A stretch of DNA of 64,000 bases from an uncultured Alistipes sp. (GCF_963931675.1 NZ_OZ007039.1:1335657-1399656), one strand, 5' to 3'; positions 48,170-58,351 are shown, counted from the first letter of the stretch. The notes: a model not told the origin generated them from the sequence alone. Numbers and translations: made by a program.

Positions 48170-49219
48170 TTAAAGTCCATTGATTTGTTTGATGAAACAT
48201 TCGGGAGACAAGGGGGTAATGCCGAACACAAATGTGGCTCCTTCTTCGAATGGCTCGATAATCTCGAAATTTTCATAGGAGACTCCCCCTGGAATGGGAA
48301 GTTTACATCCCCAATAACAGCAACGTCCATTGACCAATCCCTTTAAATCGGGAGAGGGTTCTTCCCGATACCAGTATTGGGTGGCTCGGATCCCAGTATA
48401 TCGCCAATGAATAGGGGTCCGTGGAACATATGCTGCATCAACTGGATATTTCTCGTCAGGGGCAGCAATAAAATATGCTGTACCTTTGTCGTTGTGAATC
48501 ATCTCTTCCAAAGGTGTGAAATCGTGGAGTGTAAAATCCTTGCCTTTATAATCGGGCCATAAAGATCCAGATCGTTTGATTGTATTTTTGAGATGTAATT
48601 CCCGCAGCCGAGCATGATTCCCCATGGTCGCCGTTACAATGCAATGTGCTAATGGGATAGAGCCTTCATAAGAGAATGTAGACAGTTCGACCTGATAGGG
48701 ATGATCTTCTCGAATCCGGAGTCGTACATATACTTTTGCACCATTATCGAAGGCTTCAGAGAAAATAAAGAATGTCATGACCTGATGCCCTTTTTCTCCG
48801 GAAATAACTCCCCGTGCCGGGAAACGAATATCTCCGGGATGCATTGCAAGCGAATCATCGGTGCTCCAGAATCGTTTGCCATTTGCCTGATCCAGACGAC
48901 TCGGTTCCAGTTCGGAATATCCTCGGGTCAAACTTCCGGCCGGAATAGGCTCAATAGCGATAAAATTCATCACGTCAGTAGCGCTGCGCCCCAGGTAGGG
49001 TGTATAGATACGGATTAAACCTCGAGGACCTTTTAGAGGAAACAGTCCTACCCGTATCCCGTCTACAAGACCCCACATGGGAATTGCAGGACGTCCTTGG
49101 ACCGGTCGTATCCATGTGCCATCGCATTCCGGAGCAGCCAGTCCTGCTAACAGGTTTGGTCCCGCAATCCCCGGAATGGACAAAAAGAGGGACAGGACCC
49201 AGAATAAAAAACGTCTCAT
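48170..49219 (-). CDS. Secreted protein of unknown function, last gene of the sulfatase/susCD operon
   Basis: A 349-residue exported protein (MRRFLFWVLSLFLSIPGIAG). I do not recognise the family. The sequence is rich in predicted beta-strands and aromatic residues (GTWIRPVQGRPAIPMWGLVD, GLIRIYTPYLGRSATDVMNF, RLRIREDHPYQVELSTFSYE, YTGIRATQYWYREEPS), which suggests a carbohydrate-active beta-sandwich. Candidate acids include Glu and Asp in the HPYQVELSTFSYEG strand, but no catalytic pair can be named. It lies 65 bp after the sulfatase and should act on the same glycan. A new hydrolase, lyase or binding protein is possible. Confidence 0.7.
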   Translation of the reverse strand: MRRFLFWVLSLFLSIPGIAGPNLLAGLAAPECDGTWIRPVQGRPAIPMWGLVDGIRVGLFPLKGPRGLIRIYTPYLGRSATDVMNFIAIEPIPAGSLTRGYSELEPSRLDQANGKRFWSTDDSLAMHPGDIRFPARGVISGEKGHQVMTFFIFSEAFDNGAKVYVRLRIREDHPYQVELSTFSYEGSIPLAHCIVTATMGNHARLRELHLKNTIKRSGSLWPDYKGKDFTLHDFTPLEEMIHNDKGTAYFIAAPDEKYPVDAAYVPRTPIHWRYTGIRATQYWYREEPSPDLKGLVNGRCCYWGCKLPIPGGVSYENFEIIEPFEEGATFVFGITPLSPECFIKQINGL

Positions 49220-49284
49220 AATATATATATTCTCGAAGAATGTAACTCCGACGGCTTTGTATAGCCGCCGGAGTTGTCGGGAAA

Positions 49285-50667
49285 TTATTTTTTATAGATC
49301 TTGGCGGGGCGGATATTAGCACGCAGATCTTTTTCGAAGTCCATCAGCATTTTTTCCAAGCTATCAGCCTTCTCAGGGAATTCAGCAATGCGATTTCGTG
49401 TCTCTCCAATATCTTCACGCAGATTGTATAGAGCACGTTCTGCTGTACGTAGCTCTTGTTGACCACGTTTCCCATCCATTCCTGGCTCCGTGACAAAATT
49501 ATATGGATGCTCAAGAACGAATTTCCAGTCTCCTACGCGGATCGCTTCCGGCGTTTCAAGGTAGTAATAATAGAAAGCTTCGTGCGGTGACTTGGCATTT
49601 GGTTGGCCAGAAATGAGAGGAAAAATATCCTCACCGTCGATTTTATGATTAGGCAGTGGAATCCCCAGATATTTGGCCGCTGTAGGCAACAGATCGAAAT
49701 TGGCCACGATTTCATCGCATTGGCTGCCAGCAGGAATTACCTCAGGCCATGTCATCAAACAGAAGACACGTTGTCCGCCATCGAATGACGTGGTTTTGCC
49801 TTCACGCAGGTTTCCATGACTACCACCGTGATTGCCAAAGAGAAGCCATGGTCCATTATCGGACATGTAAATTACCCAGGTATTCTTATCGATGCCATTT
49901 TCTTCGAGGGTTTTGTAAATTTCCCCGATCGACCAGTCAATTTCCATGATTACATCACCATAAAGTCCACGGCCAGATTTACCCTTGAATTTATCGGAAA
50001 CCGCCAGTGGAACGTGTGGCATAGAGTGGGCTAAATAGAGGAAAAACGGTTTGTCTTTATTCTCTTTGATGAAAGAGGTCGCGTATTCGGTATATCGAGT
50101 GGTAAGTTGACTTTGGTCTGGGTTATATTCGATTATACTATTGTTGTTGTACAAGGGCAAATCGGGATCCGTGGGTGGTCTCATATCGTTGGAATAGGGT
50201 AGGCCAAAAAATTGGTCGAAGCCTTGTTGCAGAGGCAAAGCTCCAGGTTGATGTCCGAGATGCCATTTCCCTACGGCAGCCGTTGAGTAGCCAGCTTGAT
50301 GGAACATTTCAGCTAGAGTTAGTTCTTCGGGGCTGATCCCACGCAAATGTTTGGGAAATAGAACGAACGGAATACCTACTCGTTGTGGATAACAACCTGT
50401 CATGATGGATGCCCGAGAAGGAGAAGAAACGGAAGACCCGGCATAGAAATCATTGAATTTCATTCCATTTACAGCCATGCGGTCAATGTTTGGCGTATGA
50501 ATGTCCCGAGCTCCAAAACAACCAATATCGGCATAACCTTGATCGTCGGTCAAAATAACGATGACATTGGGCTTGGAGTTGTGGTCGGGGGACACTTTCT
50601 TCTCTTTTGCGGCGCAGGCACTCGTACAAGCGAGTGAACCTGCCAATAAAACTAGATTTCTGTTCAT
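49285..50667 (-). CDS. S1-family sulfatase lipoprotein, Ser type
   Basis: A 460-residue sulfatase with a lipobox-like TSAC signal (Cys18). The metal site begins at ILTDDQGYADIG (Asp41, Asp42). The maturation motif is SSPSRASIMTG with Ser81 as the residue to be converted to formylglycine, so it depends on an anSME-type enzyme. GKWHLGHQPGALPLQQGFDQ and MSDNGPWLLFGNHGG are the usual downstream blocks. It removes sulfate esters from a carbohydrate in the periplasm or at the surface; the subfamily cannot be fixed here. The gene follows susD by 31 bp. Confidence 0.92.
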   Translation of the reverse strand: MNRNLVLLAGSLACTSACAAKEKKVSPDHNSKPNVIVILTDDQGYADIGCFGARDIHTPNIDRMAVNGMKFNDFYAGSSVSSPSRASIMTGCYPQRVGIPFVLFPKHLRGISPEELTLAEMFHQAGYSTAAVGKWHLGHQPGALPLQQGFDQFFGLPYSNDMRPPTDPDLPLYNNNSIIEYNPDQSQLTTRYTEYATSFIKENKDKPFFLYLAHSMPHVPLAVSDKFKGKSGRGLYGDVIMEIDWSIGEIYKTLEENGIDKNTWVIYMSDNGPWLLFGNHGGSHGNLREGKTTSFDGGQRVFCLMTWPEVIPAGSQCDEIVANFDLLPTAAKYLGIPLPNHKIDGEDIFPLISGQPNAKSPHEAFYYYYLETPEAIRVGDWKFVLEHPYNFVTEPGMDGKRGQQELRTAERALYNLREDIGETRNRIAEFPEKADSLEKMLMDFEKDLRANIRPAKIYKK

Positions 50668-50698
50668 AATGGTGATTTAAAATGTTTTTAGATTGGGA

Positions 50699-52561
50699 CT
50701 ACCACCCTGGATTTTGATCGATGGTCGGGTCGATAGCTTTGTTGTAATAATATTCGTCGGTGGGAATGGGGAATAGGGTAAATTGTTTTTTATTGGTTGC
50801 GGCAAAAACAGTTTCCAATGCAGGGCCGTAGATACTTCCTGCCTCCGGAGTCCATGCATTGTTCTCTTTGTTGTAGGTGGGAAGTTTGAGCCGGTTATTC
50901 GGTGTGGTAGGCAGATTCTGCAGGATATCATACATCACGTATTCGTAACGAGTCTTTCCCGCAATTCCGTCGGGACTCTGCATGCGTACTAGATCGAACC
51001 AACGCTGCCCTTCTCCTACGAACTCGAGGCCTCGTTCGTTGAAAATCAAATTGAGGAATGTTTGTTTGTCGGGCGTAGTTTCCAGCAATTTGGGGTAAGA
51101 ACGGGATATTCCATCTGCTTTTCGGGCCCGATCCCGGATCTCGTTGAATGCGTCTACTGCGTCTTGGGTGACACCTTTTGATTCGCAGAGTGCTTCTGCC
51201 TTGATCAGATAGATTTCAGCGAGTCGTAATAGGAACAAATCATTTTCATTCGTCCGTTGGTCTTTACCCATTGGATCGCGATATTTGTTGACAAAAGGTG
51301 TGGTAGCGACATTTCCTTTCTGATTGTCGTCATTGACGAATAACGGCCAACCGTTGAAGGTATAGGGCCAGGCAATGAGGTATTTGTTCGTTTTCGTGTT
51401 GTGCCAGTAATTGAGAATGGATTTCTCCAGGCGGTAATCGATGGCCGGAATTCCATTTTCGACTTTGACATTTTTTTGATATACGGCACAATAGTCGGTC
51501 TCAGTATCAGCCGCAGTACTGTTGTCATTGTAGTAAATACCATAGAAATAGGGATGCATGCGGACATGTTCGCCCCCGTTTCCGTCTGGAGAATTCCCGG
51601 TGACGCCGTAGAGTGTGAGAGGCAACATGCGCCATGCCCATTCGGAGCCAGCAGAGGCCACCCCCGAATTATTCATGTCGCGGGTGAACCCAATGCCAAA
51701 GATTACCTCTGAAGCATAGGCGTCTGTCTCTTTGTTGACATCCCAAAGATCCATGAAATCCTCAGCCAGGCTATATTCGCCGGAATTGAGTACGGAATCC
51801 GCAAAGATAACGGCCTGGTCAAAGATGGCGACAGCCTCGCTCGAACGATCTTGTAGATTCAAGTAGTTCGCATAGGTAAGATAGGCTTTCGACATGAACC
51901 CTTGTGCGGCTCCTTTGGTCGCACGCCCCCGTTCGCCGGCGGTTAGCGCCGATCGGAGCGGCAGGTTGTTCGATGCCGTTTGGAAGTCGGTAAAAATCCG
52001 TTCATAGACTTCATCGATGCTGGCACGGGGCATATCGAACTTTGATAAACTGGTTGTCGGTTCCAGCCGAAGCGGCACACCTCCGTAAAGGCGAACCAGA
52101 TAAAAGTAGCTGAATGCGCGCAGAAAAGAGGCTTCTCCGATAATCCGTTTCCGATAATCCGGCGAGACATAGCTTTTGTCGGAATAGGTTAGCAGCTCAT
52201 TGCTGATGTTGATTACTTTGTAAAGTGTATTCCAAAAAGGTCCTACCAGCGACTGGTTGTAATTTTTTTTGCCGAACGTGGTATATTCGTTGTTGACCCC
52301 TTGCCCATTGAGTCCGTTTTCGGCGTAGAGGTCATCGGCTGCCATCATTAACATCAAGGCACCCTGAAGTTTGAATCCGGCTCCGTCATTCATGAGGGCA
52401 TACGCGCCGGTGATGAGCAATTCGATATCGGCTTCCGATTTGATGGTGCTTTTAGTGTAGGTGTCACGCAACTCTTCGTTGAGGCTGCAGCTGCTTATCA
52501 GAATGCTAGCGAGCCAAAGCGGCAGTGCCAGGAAAATGGCCGTATGATTGATCTTTTTCAT
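50699..52561 (-). CDS. susD: SusD family surface glycan-binding lipoprotein (second locus)
   Basis: A 620-residue lipoprotein (lipobox ILISSC, Cys25). SusD/RagB hallmarks are the N-terminal LLITGAYALMNDGAGFKLQG, the FLRAFSYFYLVRLYGGVPLR helix pair (about residues 130-155), DLFLLRLAEIYLIKAEALCE, and the C-terminal NLIFNERGLEFVGEGQRWFD block. It pairs with the SusC 13 bp upstream to bind and hand over the sulfated oligosaccharide. It is only distantly similar to the SusD at 10375, so the two loci take up different glycans. Confidence 0.95.
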   Translation of the reverse strand: MKKINHTAIFLALPLWLASILISSCSLNEELRDTYTKSTIKSEADIELLITGAYALMNDGAGFKLQGALMLMMAADDLYAENGLNGQGVNNEYTTFGKKNYNQSLVGPFWNTLYKVINISNELLTYSDKSYVSPDYRKRIIGEASFLRAFSYFYLVRLYGGVPLRLEPTTSLSKFDMPRASIDEVYERIFTDFQTASNNLPLRSALTAGERGRATKGAAQGFMSKAYLTYANYLNLQDRSSEAVAIFDQAVIFADSVLNSGEYSLAEDFMDLWDVNKETDAYASEVIFGIGFTRDMNNSGVASAGSEWAWRMLPLTLYGVTGNSPDGNGGEHVRMHPYFYGIYYNDNSTAADTETDYCAVYQKNVKVENGIPAIDYRLEKSILNYWHNTKTNKYLIAWPYTFNGWPLFVNDDNQKGNVATTPFVNKYRDPMGKDQRTNENDLFLLRLAEIYLIKAEALCESKGVTQDAVDAFNEIRDRARKADGISRSYPKLLETTPDKQTFLNLIFNERGLEFVGEGQRWFDLVRMQSPDGIAGKTRYEYVMYDILQNLPTTPNNRLKLPTYNKENNAWTPEAGSIYGPALETVFAATNKKQFTLFPIPTDEYYYNKAIDPTIDQNPGW

Positions 52562-52574
52562 AATTCTTCAGAAG

Positions 52575-55500
52575 TCAGAAGGTTAGATTAACACCGAAAG
52601 AGTATGTGGCCGGGAGCGGATAACTGCCGAAGTCTACGCCCGGTTCCATGGGACGGTCTCCGAAGGGATTGACGGCAGGGTCGTATCCCGAATATCCTGT
52701 AATGGTGAATAGATTGCTCCCGGTTATAAATATTTTGATAGAGGAAATGCCCAGTTTCTTGGGAAGTTTCCGGAATTGATAAGAGAGTGTGACAGTCTGC
52801 AGACGCAGATAGGAGGCATCTTCGACATACCAGTCTTTGCATCGCATATCAGTAGCCCGATTTGTCGGTGCCGTGTATTTATTGCTTGTCCCCTCGCCAT
52901 GCCAACGATTTACCCAGGCATCGTGAGCGATATTGGTCCCGGTAGCAGTCCTCAGCGAGCTCATGAAGGCGTGATTGAGGTTCAACATTTGGTTGCCGTA
53001 GCTGCCCATGAATTGGAAGTTGAGCCCGAAACCTTTGTAAGTGAGGTCGGACCCGAATCCGTAGGTCAGTTTGGGATAAGCATTGCCAATGTTCGTACGG
53101 TCTTCGTCCGAGATTTTTCCGTCGTGATTTGTGTCTACATATTTTGTATCACCCGGACGTGCCGTGGGTTGTATCATGACGGTCTCTCCCGTATTGGGAT
53201 CTGTATATGTATAATTATTTATCTCGTCCTGATTCTGAAATACTCCATCAGTTTTATATCCCCAGAAAACTCCGACCGGAAGCCCTGGAGTGGAAACATG
53301 AACAGAATTGCGAATACCGTAGGACTGATTATAAAGGTATTGACTTCCGTAAATTGTACCTGCATCGCCCACAGAGATTACCTTATTTCGGTTGATTGAA
53401 AGATTACCAGTCAATCTCCAACTGAAATTCTGTTTGACGAAAACATCTCCTTGCAATTCAATGTCTACGCCTTTATTCTGAATCTCGCCTATGTTCATAA
53501 CATTGGCACCATAACCCGAAGAGGTTGGTAGTTTAAAGTTCAACAATAAATCGGTTGTCTTCTTGAAATAAAATTCTGCAGTTAAAGAGAATCGGTTGAA
53601 CAATCCAAGATCGAAGCCGGCATTGGCCTGCATGGTCCGTTCCCATTTGAGCAGAGGACTTTCAAGAGTCGACGGAACGAATCCGGTAACAATGCTTCCG
53701 CCAATAACGGCAGAGTTCATTCCCAATTGCGCTTGTGTCGCACCTATGGCAATGTTGTCATTGCCCGAATATCCGAAACTGCCTCGAATACGCAAGTTCG
53801 AAATCGTAGAAAGGTGCGCGGACATAAACGGCTCATTATATATGTTCCATGCTCCACCTATTGATGGAAAAAAGCTCCATTTATGTCCCGATGCAAGACG
53901 ACTTGAACCATCATAACGACCTGTAAGAACTAAAACGTATCGATCTTTGTATGAGTAATTTGCTCGTCCGATAAATGATGATAGTGCGCGTTGTTTGTAA
54001 GTAGTATAGAGTTTTTGTGGATATGTGGCATTGCCCATATTTGTACCGCCGAGTTGATCGTTGGGAAAATCGGTGCTAACCTGACTCGAGGCTCGTATAG
54101 TCCATTGTTGCCAAGAGTAGCCCAAAACTACATTTACATTATGTACCTGTCGGAATTTACGATTGAAAGTCAGTAAATTATCGATAGTATAAGAGAAGTT
54201 CTTGTTGTCAGCTCTTGTTGCGGAACCGTTGTTGGTATTTCCCTGAAAGGTTCCGCGAGGCCAGTAAGCCTCCCGTAGTGTATAAACGTTGTTTACCCCC
54301 CCCCTAATTTGATAAGTGAGACCTGGCAGAATATCATAATTTAGGTCAAGGTTGGCAACAAGGGTATTCATCGATGTCTCGTCTTTAACCCGATCTACCA
54401 ACAAAACAGGATTATTGGCATAGTCATTACTTGTTACATCGAACTCACTCATTTCACTATCATAGAGCTTTTCAATTGGACGAAAAGCTAATGCAGAAAG
54501 AATGACCGAAGTACTAAGGTTCCCATGCGTATTAGATTGAGGAAGTTGATTCTTTTTACTCATCGACATATAGGACCGCACAGACATCTTTAATTTCGGG
54601 GTGATTTTTTGATCGAGATTAACACGAAATCCGCCTCGCGTGAAATAAGAATTACGAATAATACTGTTTTGATCTGTATAATTTCCAGAAACTAAATATT
54701 TGGTTGCTTTGGTTCCTCCCGAAACGGATAATTGGTGATCCTGAGTGTAGCCTGTGCGGAAAATCATATCTTGCCAAAAACGATTGGGGGATACGGTAAT
54801 GGTGTCGGCAAGTGCTTGATCATTTGGGAAACGACGTTGTTCCTCTGGTATACCATCATTGATATCGGCTTCATTTAGATAATGAAAATATTCAGAAGTT
54901 GAAGCCATCTTAATCTTCTTGGGAACGATATTAAAGTCAGAACGATGGGTATAAGAAATCTTTACTTTCCCTGTTTCTCCAGATTTGGTGGTAATAAGTA
55001 CCACACCATTTGCCCCTCGGGAACCATAGATGGCAATTGCAGAAGCATCTTTCAAAATCTGAATGGAAGCAATATCGGCTGCATTGAGATTGGACAATGC
55101 GTCGGATGCCGGTCGTTGATTCATCCAGTCTTGGTTAATACCGGCTTGCGTAGATCCGAAACTACTTTCAATAGGTACGCCATCGATGACAACCAGAGGC
55201 TGGCTGCTTCCAGTTATGGACGATACCCCCCGAATATTGAATGTCATACCCGAACCTGGCTCTCCGGTGTTTTGCAGAATTTGTACGCCGGCAATTCGCC
55301 CTTGAAGAGCAGAAGCGGCTGAGATGACAGGTTGTTCGCTTATATCGTCCATCTTGACGACGGATACGGCACCGGTCAGATCGCTTTTCTTTACTGTACC
55401 GTAACCCAAAACGACTAATTCCTCCATTTCAATATTACCGACTTCCAGAATGACGGGAATGTCTGTTTGTCCGATGAACATGATCTCCTGTGCTTTATAT

Positions 55501-55721
55501 CCCAGAGAGCTGAAAACGAGCGTAGACTGTAATGATACCTTGGGAAGATAGAAGTTCCCTTTGGCATCAGTAACAGTTCCCTGTTGAGTTCCTTTGATCA
55601 CGACGGTAACTCCCGCCAAAGGGTTCTGGTTCTTGTCCATAACTATGCCTTTTGCCACTTTTTGGGCAAAGCCAATTTGGACAATGCAACATAAAACAGC
55701 AAGTAATAGAATTTTTTTCAT
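52575..55721 (-). CDS. susC: SusC/RagA family TonB-dependent transporter (second locus)
   Basis: A 1048-residue outer-membrane protein with signal peptide MKKILLLAVLCCIVQIGFAQ. It has a carboxypeptidase-regulatory-like domain (KGIVMDKNQNPLAGVTVVIK), the linker ELVVLGYGTVKKSDLTGAVS, a plug (GVQILQNTGEPGSGMTFNIR) and a barrel ending in Phe (SFGVNLTF). It has no STN domain, so a sigma/anti-sigma switch is unlikely; its regulator is not in the window. A G9 run (54304-54296) coding Arg-Gly-Gly-Val in the barrel region is a possible slippage site, as in the first susC. Confidence 0.95.
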   Translation of the reverse strand: MKKILLLAVLCCIVQIGFAQKVAKGIVMDKNQNPLAGVTVVIKGTQQGTVTDAKGNFYLPKVSLQSTLVFSSLGYKAQEIMFIGQTDIPVILEVGNIEMEELVVLGYGTVKKSDLTGAVSVVKMDDISEQPVISAASALQGRIAGVQILQNTGEPGSGMTFNIRGVSSITGSSQPLVVIDGVPIESSFGSTQAGINQDWMNQRPASDALSNLNAADIASIQILKDASAIAIYGSRGANGVVLITTKSGETGKVKISYTHRSDFNIVPKKIKMASTSEYFHYLNEADINDGIPEEQRRFPNDQALADTITVSPNRFWQDMIFRTGYTQDHQLSVSGGTKATKYLVSGNYTDQNSIIRNSYFTRGGFRVNLDQKITPKLKMSVRSYMSMSKKNQLPQSNTHGNLSTSVILSALAFRPIEKLYDSEMSEFDVTSNDYANNPVLLVDRVKDETSMNTLVANLDLNYDILPGLTYQIRGGVNNVYTLREAYWPRGTFQGNTNNGSATRADNKNFSYTIDNLLTFNRKFRQVHNVNVVLGYSWQQWTIRASSQVSTDFPNDQLGGTNMGNATYPQKLYTTYKQRALSSFIGRANYSYKDRYVLVLTGRYDGSSRLASGHKWSFFPSIGGAWNIYNEPFMSAHLSTISNLRIRGSFGYSGNDNIAIGATQAQLGMNSAVIGGSIVTGFVPSTLESPLLKWERTMQANAGFDLGLFNRFSLTAEFYFKKTTDLLLNFKLPTSSGYGANVMNIGEIQNKGVDIELQGDVFVKQNFSWRLTGNLSINRNKVISVGDAGTIYGSQYLYNQSYGIRNSVHVSTPGLPVGVFWGYKTDGVFQNQDEINNYTYTDPNTGETVMIQPTARPGDTKYVDTNHDGKISDEDRTNIGNAYPKLTYGFGSDLTYKGFGLNFQFMGSYGNQMLNLNHAFMSSLRTATGTNIAHDAWVNRWHGEGTSNKYTAPTNRATDMRCKDWYVEDASYLRLQTVTLSYQFRKLPKKLGISSIKIFITGSNLFTITGYSGYDPAVNPFGDRPMEPGVDFGSYPLPATYSFGVNLTF
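54296..54304 (-). repeat. G9 homopolymer in the second susC coding sequence
   Basis: On the coding strand the codons AGG GGG GGG GTA contain nine G in a row, coding Arg-Gly-Gly-Val as in the first susC but at a different place in the protein (about codon 473). Confidence 0.9.
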
Positions 55722-55753
55722 TTTCGGTTTGGTTTAATATTGGTGATGGTCGT

Positions 55754-57142
55754 CTATTGGGTAATATCCCAGTTCTTGGGCGGAAGAAAGGTTTTGGGGT
55801 GTCCTTTGGGAATTTGGGGCGGGACAATGGTATCGTATTGTTGTACAACACGCTGTAACGAGTGGGAAAGTGTGGAATTCTTTTTGTTTTTACTCTTTTG
55901 CTCGCCTGGATCGGTGAAAACATTCGTGAGCAGAACGCCATTTAAGTCTGTCATCAACGGATTGTGTCCCGGAGAAAGGTATTTGTTGCCGTCACTATCA
56001 ATGGCAGCCCCTCTTCCAAGATACATGGTTCGTTCGATTTTTACATCGGGTTCTCGCAATGCAGCGAGGACACTGATGCCGTCGAGCGGCCGTTGAGGTG
56101 CCGTCGTAACACCCAGCAGGTCCCGAATTGTCGGAACAATATCCACATATCCCGTTAATTGGGTGATTTTACGTCCATCGCCGGAAAAAGCTGGATAGTG
56201 AATGAATGCCGGAGCTCGTACACCTCCTTCCCATTCCGTATTTTTCTGGCCCCGCAGAATGCCGGACGAACCACCTCCTGAGTTGACATCGGCTCCGTTA
56301 TCACTAAAGAAGATAAACAACGTGTTGTCGGAAACGCCGGATTGTTGAAGAGCCTTATAAATTTGTCCGATCCCCCGGTCCATACATGTCACCATTGCCG
56401 AGTAGATCAGCCGTTTGGCTGTAGCAGAATCGAAATCCGAGATATTGCGATCTCCTGTGTAAATTTGGAGGTCTTCGGGTTGTGCTTCCAGCGGAACGTG
56501 CGGGGCATTATAGGTCACACACAGGAAGAATGGAGTCTTTTGTTTTGAATAGTCTTCGATGCAGCGCACGGCTTCGGACGTAATAAGTTCCGTCGAATAG
56601 CCCTTGTCATGACAAACCTCAAAATCACGATGCCAGTCAGGCTCCCCGTTCCGTTTTTTATTAAAATAATCGATTGCCCCATTCAAACAACCGTAAAAAT
56701 GAGTAAATCCATTATTGAGTGGATGATACTTCAAATCGAGGTGTCCCAAATGCCATTTTCCGATGATAGCGCGGTTGTCGTATCCGTTCTGACTCAAAAT
56801 TTTGGGTAAGGTCTCTTCCGTCGGATCGAGTCCATAGTTGAGCCATGGACGGATGACGATGTTCCGAATTCCGAAACGGTCCGGATATCTTCCTGTAAGG
56901 AATCCAGCTCGTGTGGGCGAACTGAGGGCTGCCGTATAGAAACGGTCCATCTCAAGTCCTTCAGATGCCAGTCGGTCGATGTTGGGAGTGCGGATCGTGC
57001 TGCCATGATAACCGACATCTCCCCATCCCAGATCGTCGGCAATGACAATGACGATATTGGGCCGTGCTTTCGGTTGGCAGAGAGTATACCCCGGTATAGC
57101 AAGAGCCCCGGCACCAGCTATGCAGATAGCCATCTGTCTCAT
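55754..57142 (-). CDS. S1-family sulfatase, Ser type
   Basis: A 462-residue exported sulfatase (signal MRQMAICIAGAGALAIPGYT). Metal ligands sit in VIADDLGWGDVG (Asp36, Asp37). The maturation motif is SSPTRAGFLTG with Ser74 as the formylglycine precursor. KWHLGHLDLKYHPLNNGF and FFSDNGADVNSGGGSSGI follow. It differs from the sulfatase at 49285 in sequence and N-terminus, so the two probably remove sulfate from different positions of one glycan. It lies 32 bp before susC and 9 bp after the GH172 gene. Confidence 0.92.
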   Translation of the reverse strand: MRQMAICIAGAGALAIPGYTLCQPKARPNIVIVIADDLGWGDVGYHGSTIRTPNIDRLASEGLEMDRFYTAALSSPTRAGFLTGRYPDRFGIRNIVIRPWLNYGLDPTEETLPKILSQNGYDNRAIIGKWHLGHLDLKYHPLNNGFTHFYGCLNGAIDYFNKKRNGEPDWHRDFEVCHDKGYSTELITSEAVRCIEDYSKQKTPFFLCVTYNAPHVPLEAQPEDLQIYTGDRNISDFDSATAKRLIYSAMVTCMDRGIGQIYKALQQSGVSDNTLFIFFSDNGADVNSGGGSSGILRGQKNTEWEGGVRAPAFIHYPAFSGDGRKITQLTGYVDIVPTIRDLLGVTTAPQRPLDGISVLAALREPDVKIERTMYLGRGAAIDSDGNKYLSPGHNPLMTDLNGVLLTNVFTDPGEQKSKNKKNSTLSHSLQRVVQQYDTIVPPQIPKGHPKTFLPPKNWDITQ

Positions 57143-57151
57143 GATAGGTTC

Positions 57152-58351
57152 CTAATAGGGTTTGACAATCTCCAGGTCGTCTTTGGATGGGAGTTCGGGG
57201 AATGTGGCATGAGGTTCCATCTGATACCAGAATGCCACGGAAGAGATGTCGGAATGTTGCGGATAGTAGCGCATGTCATTGCGCCATCCCAGATCTTGGA
57301 TCGTTACTCGAAGATCCTGGCGGAAACGTATGGGGTCGAGAATGTGCCAGCGGTACATTCCGAATCGTTGTTGAGATCGGTATACGCCGTCAGGTCGTAC
57401 GACCTGATGCAGGCCGGCATAAGGCGTACTGAATTCCTGATATTTTTTTGTGGATTTGTTTTCGAAATTATAAGAGCCGCAAATGTAATCTTCTGTTCCG
57501 GTTCCGCAAATGGTAGGAAATTGTTTGTCTCCGTCCATGTAAAATTTGATTTCACCCTCGCCCCACCAGCCATTGTTGCTGACTTGCCAGGCAAGATAGG
57601 TTCCGACATATTGGCCTTGTCCCTTGACACCGTCGAGGATCGTATGTACGGAGGTCAGGTTGGGGTTTGAACGGCGGAATTGGGCATGGAAGTAGGCAGC
57701 GTCTTCGGGAACATCGGTTAAGGTATAGTTGATTTGATAATAGAGCCGCATTGGATTCTTATTGTCGAGGTTTTCCATCGTAATGCGACAGGACCTGCGG
57801 AAAGGCATCTGCCAATAGCAGTTGAATGCACTCCCGGGGTTGACACATACAGCTAAAGAAGATAGTGGTGCTACCTGTTCGCCCATTCCACCTCCGCCCC
57901 ATGCGGAGCAAAAGAAGTCTCCGATCGGACACTCTACAGAAGGCTCGGCCTCGCCATCCCAGTAAAAACGAATAATGGACGATCTCCAGTCTCCGGTAGG
58001 GGTCATCCATATTTGCTGGATGGCTCCGGGACCTTCGATTTCGGCAATAGTGAATGTCTCACCCGGTCCAATATTGATATAGGGATTTACTTTCCATCCC
58101 ACGCCGAGATCTTGGGCTGCATGATGAGCATTGGCTTGATTGGGTTTATCTTTGTCTCGTATGGGGTCGGCCATGCCGCCCTTGCCTTTTTCTCCTGAAA
58201 AGTTTTCAGGACTAATCGATCGGGTTTCCGCATTCGAAATCCGATAAAGGTTGCCCATATTCATATCAAGCCCATTGAATCCGGGATTTTGGGCATGACC
58301 ATGTGCCAGGAATGCACATGCAAGGCCAATCATCAGTAGTTTACGTTTCAT
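57152..58351 (-). CDS. GH172 (DUF2961) glycosidase
   Basis: A 399-residue exported protein (MKRKLLMIGLACAFLAHGHA). DUF2961 blocks are visible: ARG-rich start after LYRISNAETRSISPENFSGE, FTIAEIEGPGAIQQIWMTPT, IIRFYWDGEAEPSVECPIGD, MENLDNKNPMRLYYQINYTL and the probable active-site segment TICGTGTEDYICGSYNFE. The family, now GH172, includes alpha-D-fructofuranosidases and exo-alpha-D-arabinofuranosidases and works on furanosides. Next to an isomerase, permease and kinase able to handle D-arabinose, a D-arabinofuranosidase role is attractive but unproven. Confidence 0.85.
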   Translation of the reverse strand: MKRKLLMIGLACAFLAHGHAQNPGFNGLDMNMGNLYRISNAETRSISPENFSGEKGKGGMADPIRDKDKPNQANAHHAAQDLGVGWKVNPYINIGPGETFTIAEIEGPGAIQQIWMTPTGDWRSSIIRFYWDGEAEPSVECPIGDFFCSAWGGGGMGEQVAPLSSLAVCVNPGSAFNCYWQMPFRRSCRITMENLDNKNPMRLYYQINYTLTDVPEDAAYFHAQFRRSNPNLTSVHTILDGVKGQGQYVGTYLAWQVSNNGWWGEGEIKFYMDGDKQFPTICGTGTEDYICGSYNFENKSTKKYQEFSTPYAGLHQVVRPDGVYRSQQRFGMYRWHILDPIRFRQDLRVTIQDLGWRNDMRYYPQHSDISSVAFWYQMEPHATFPELPSKDDLEIVKPY

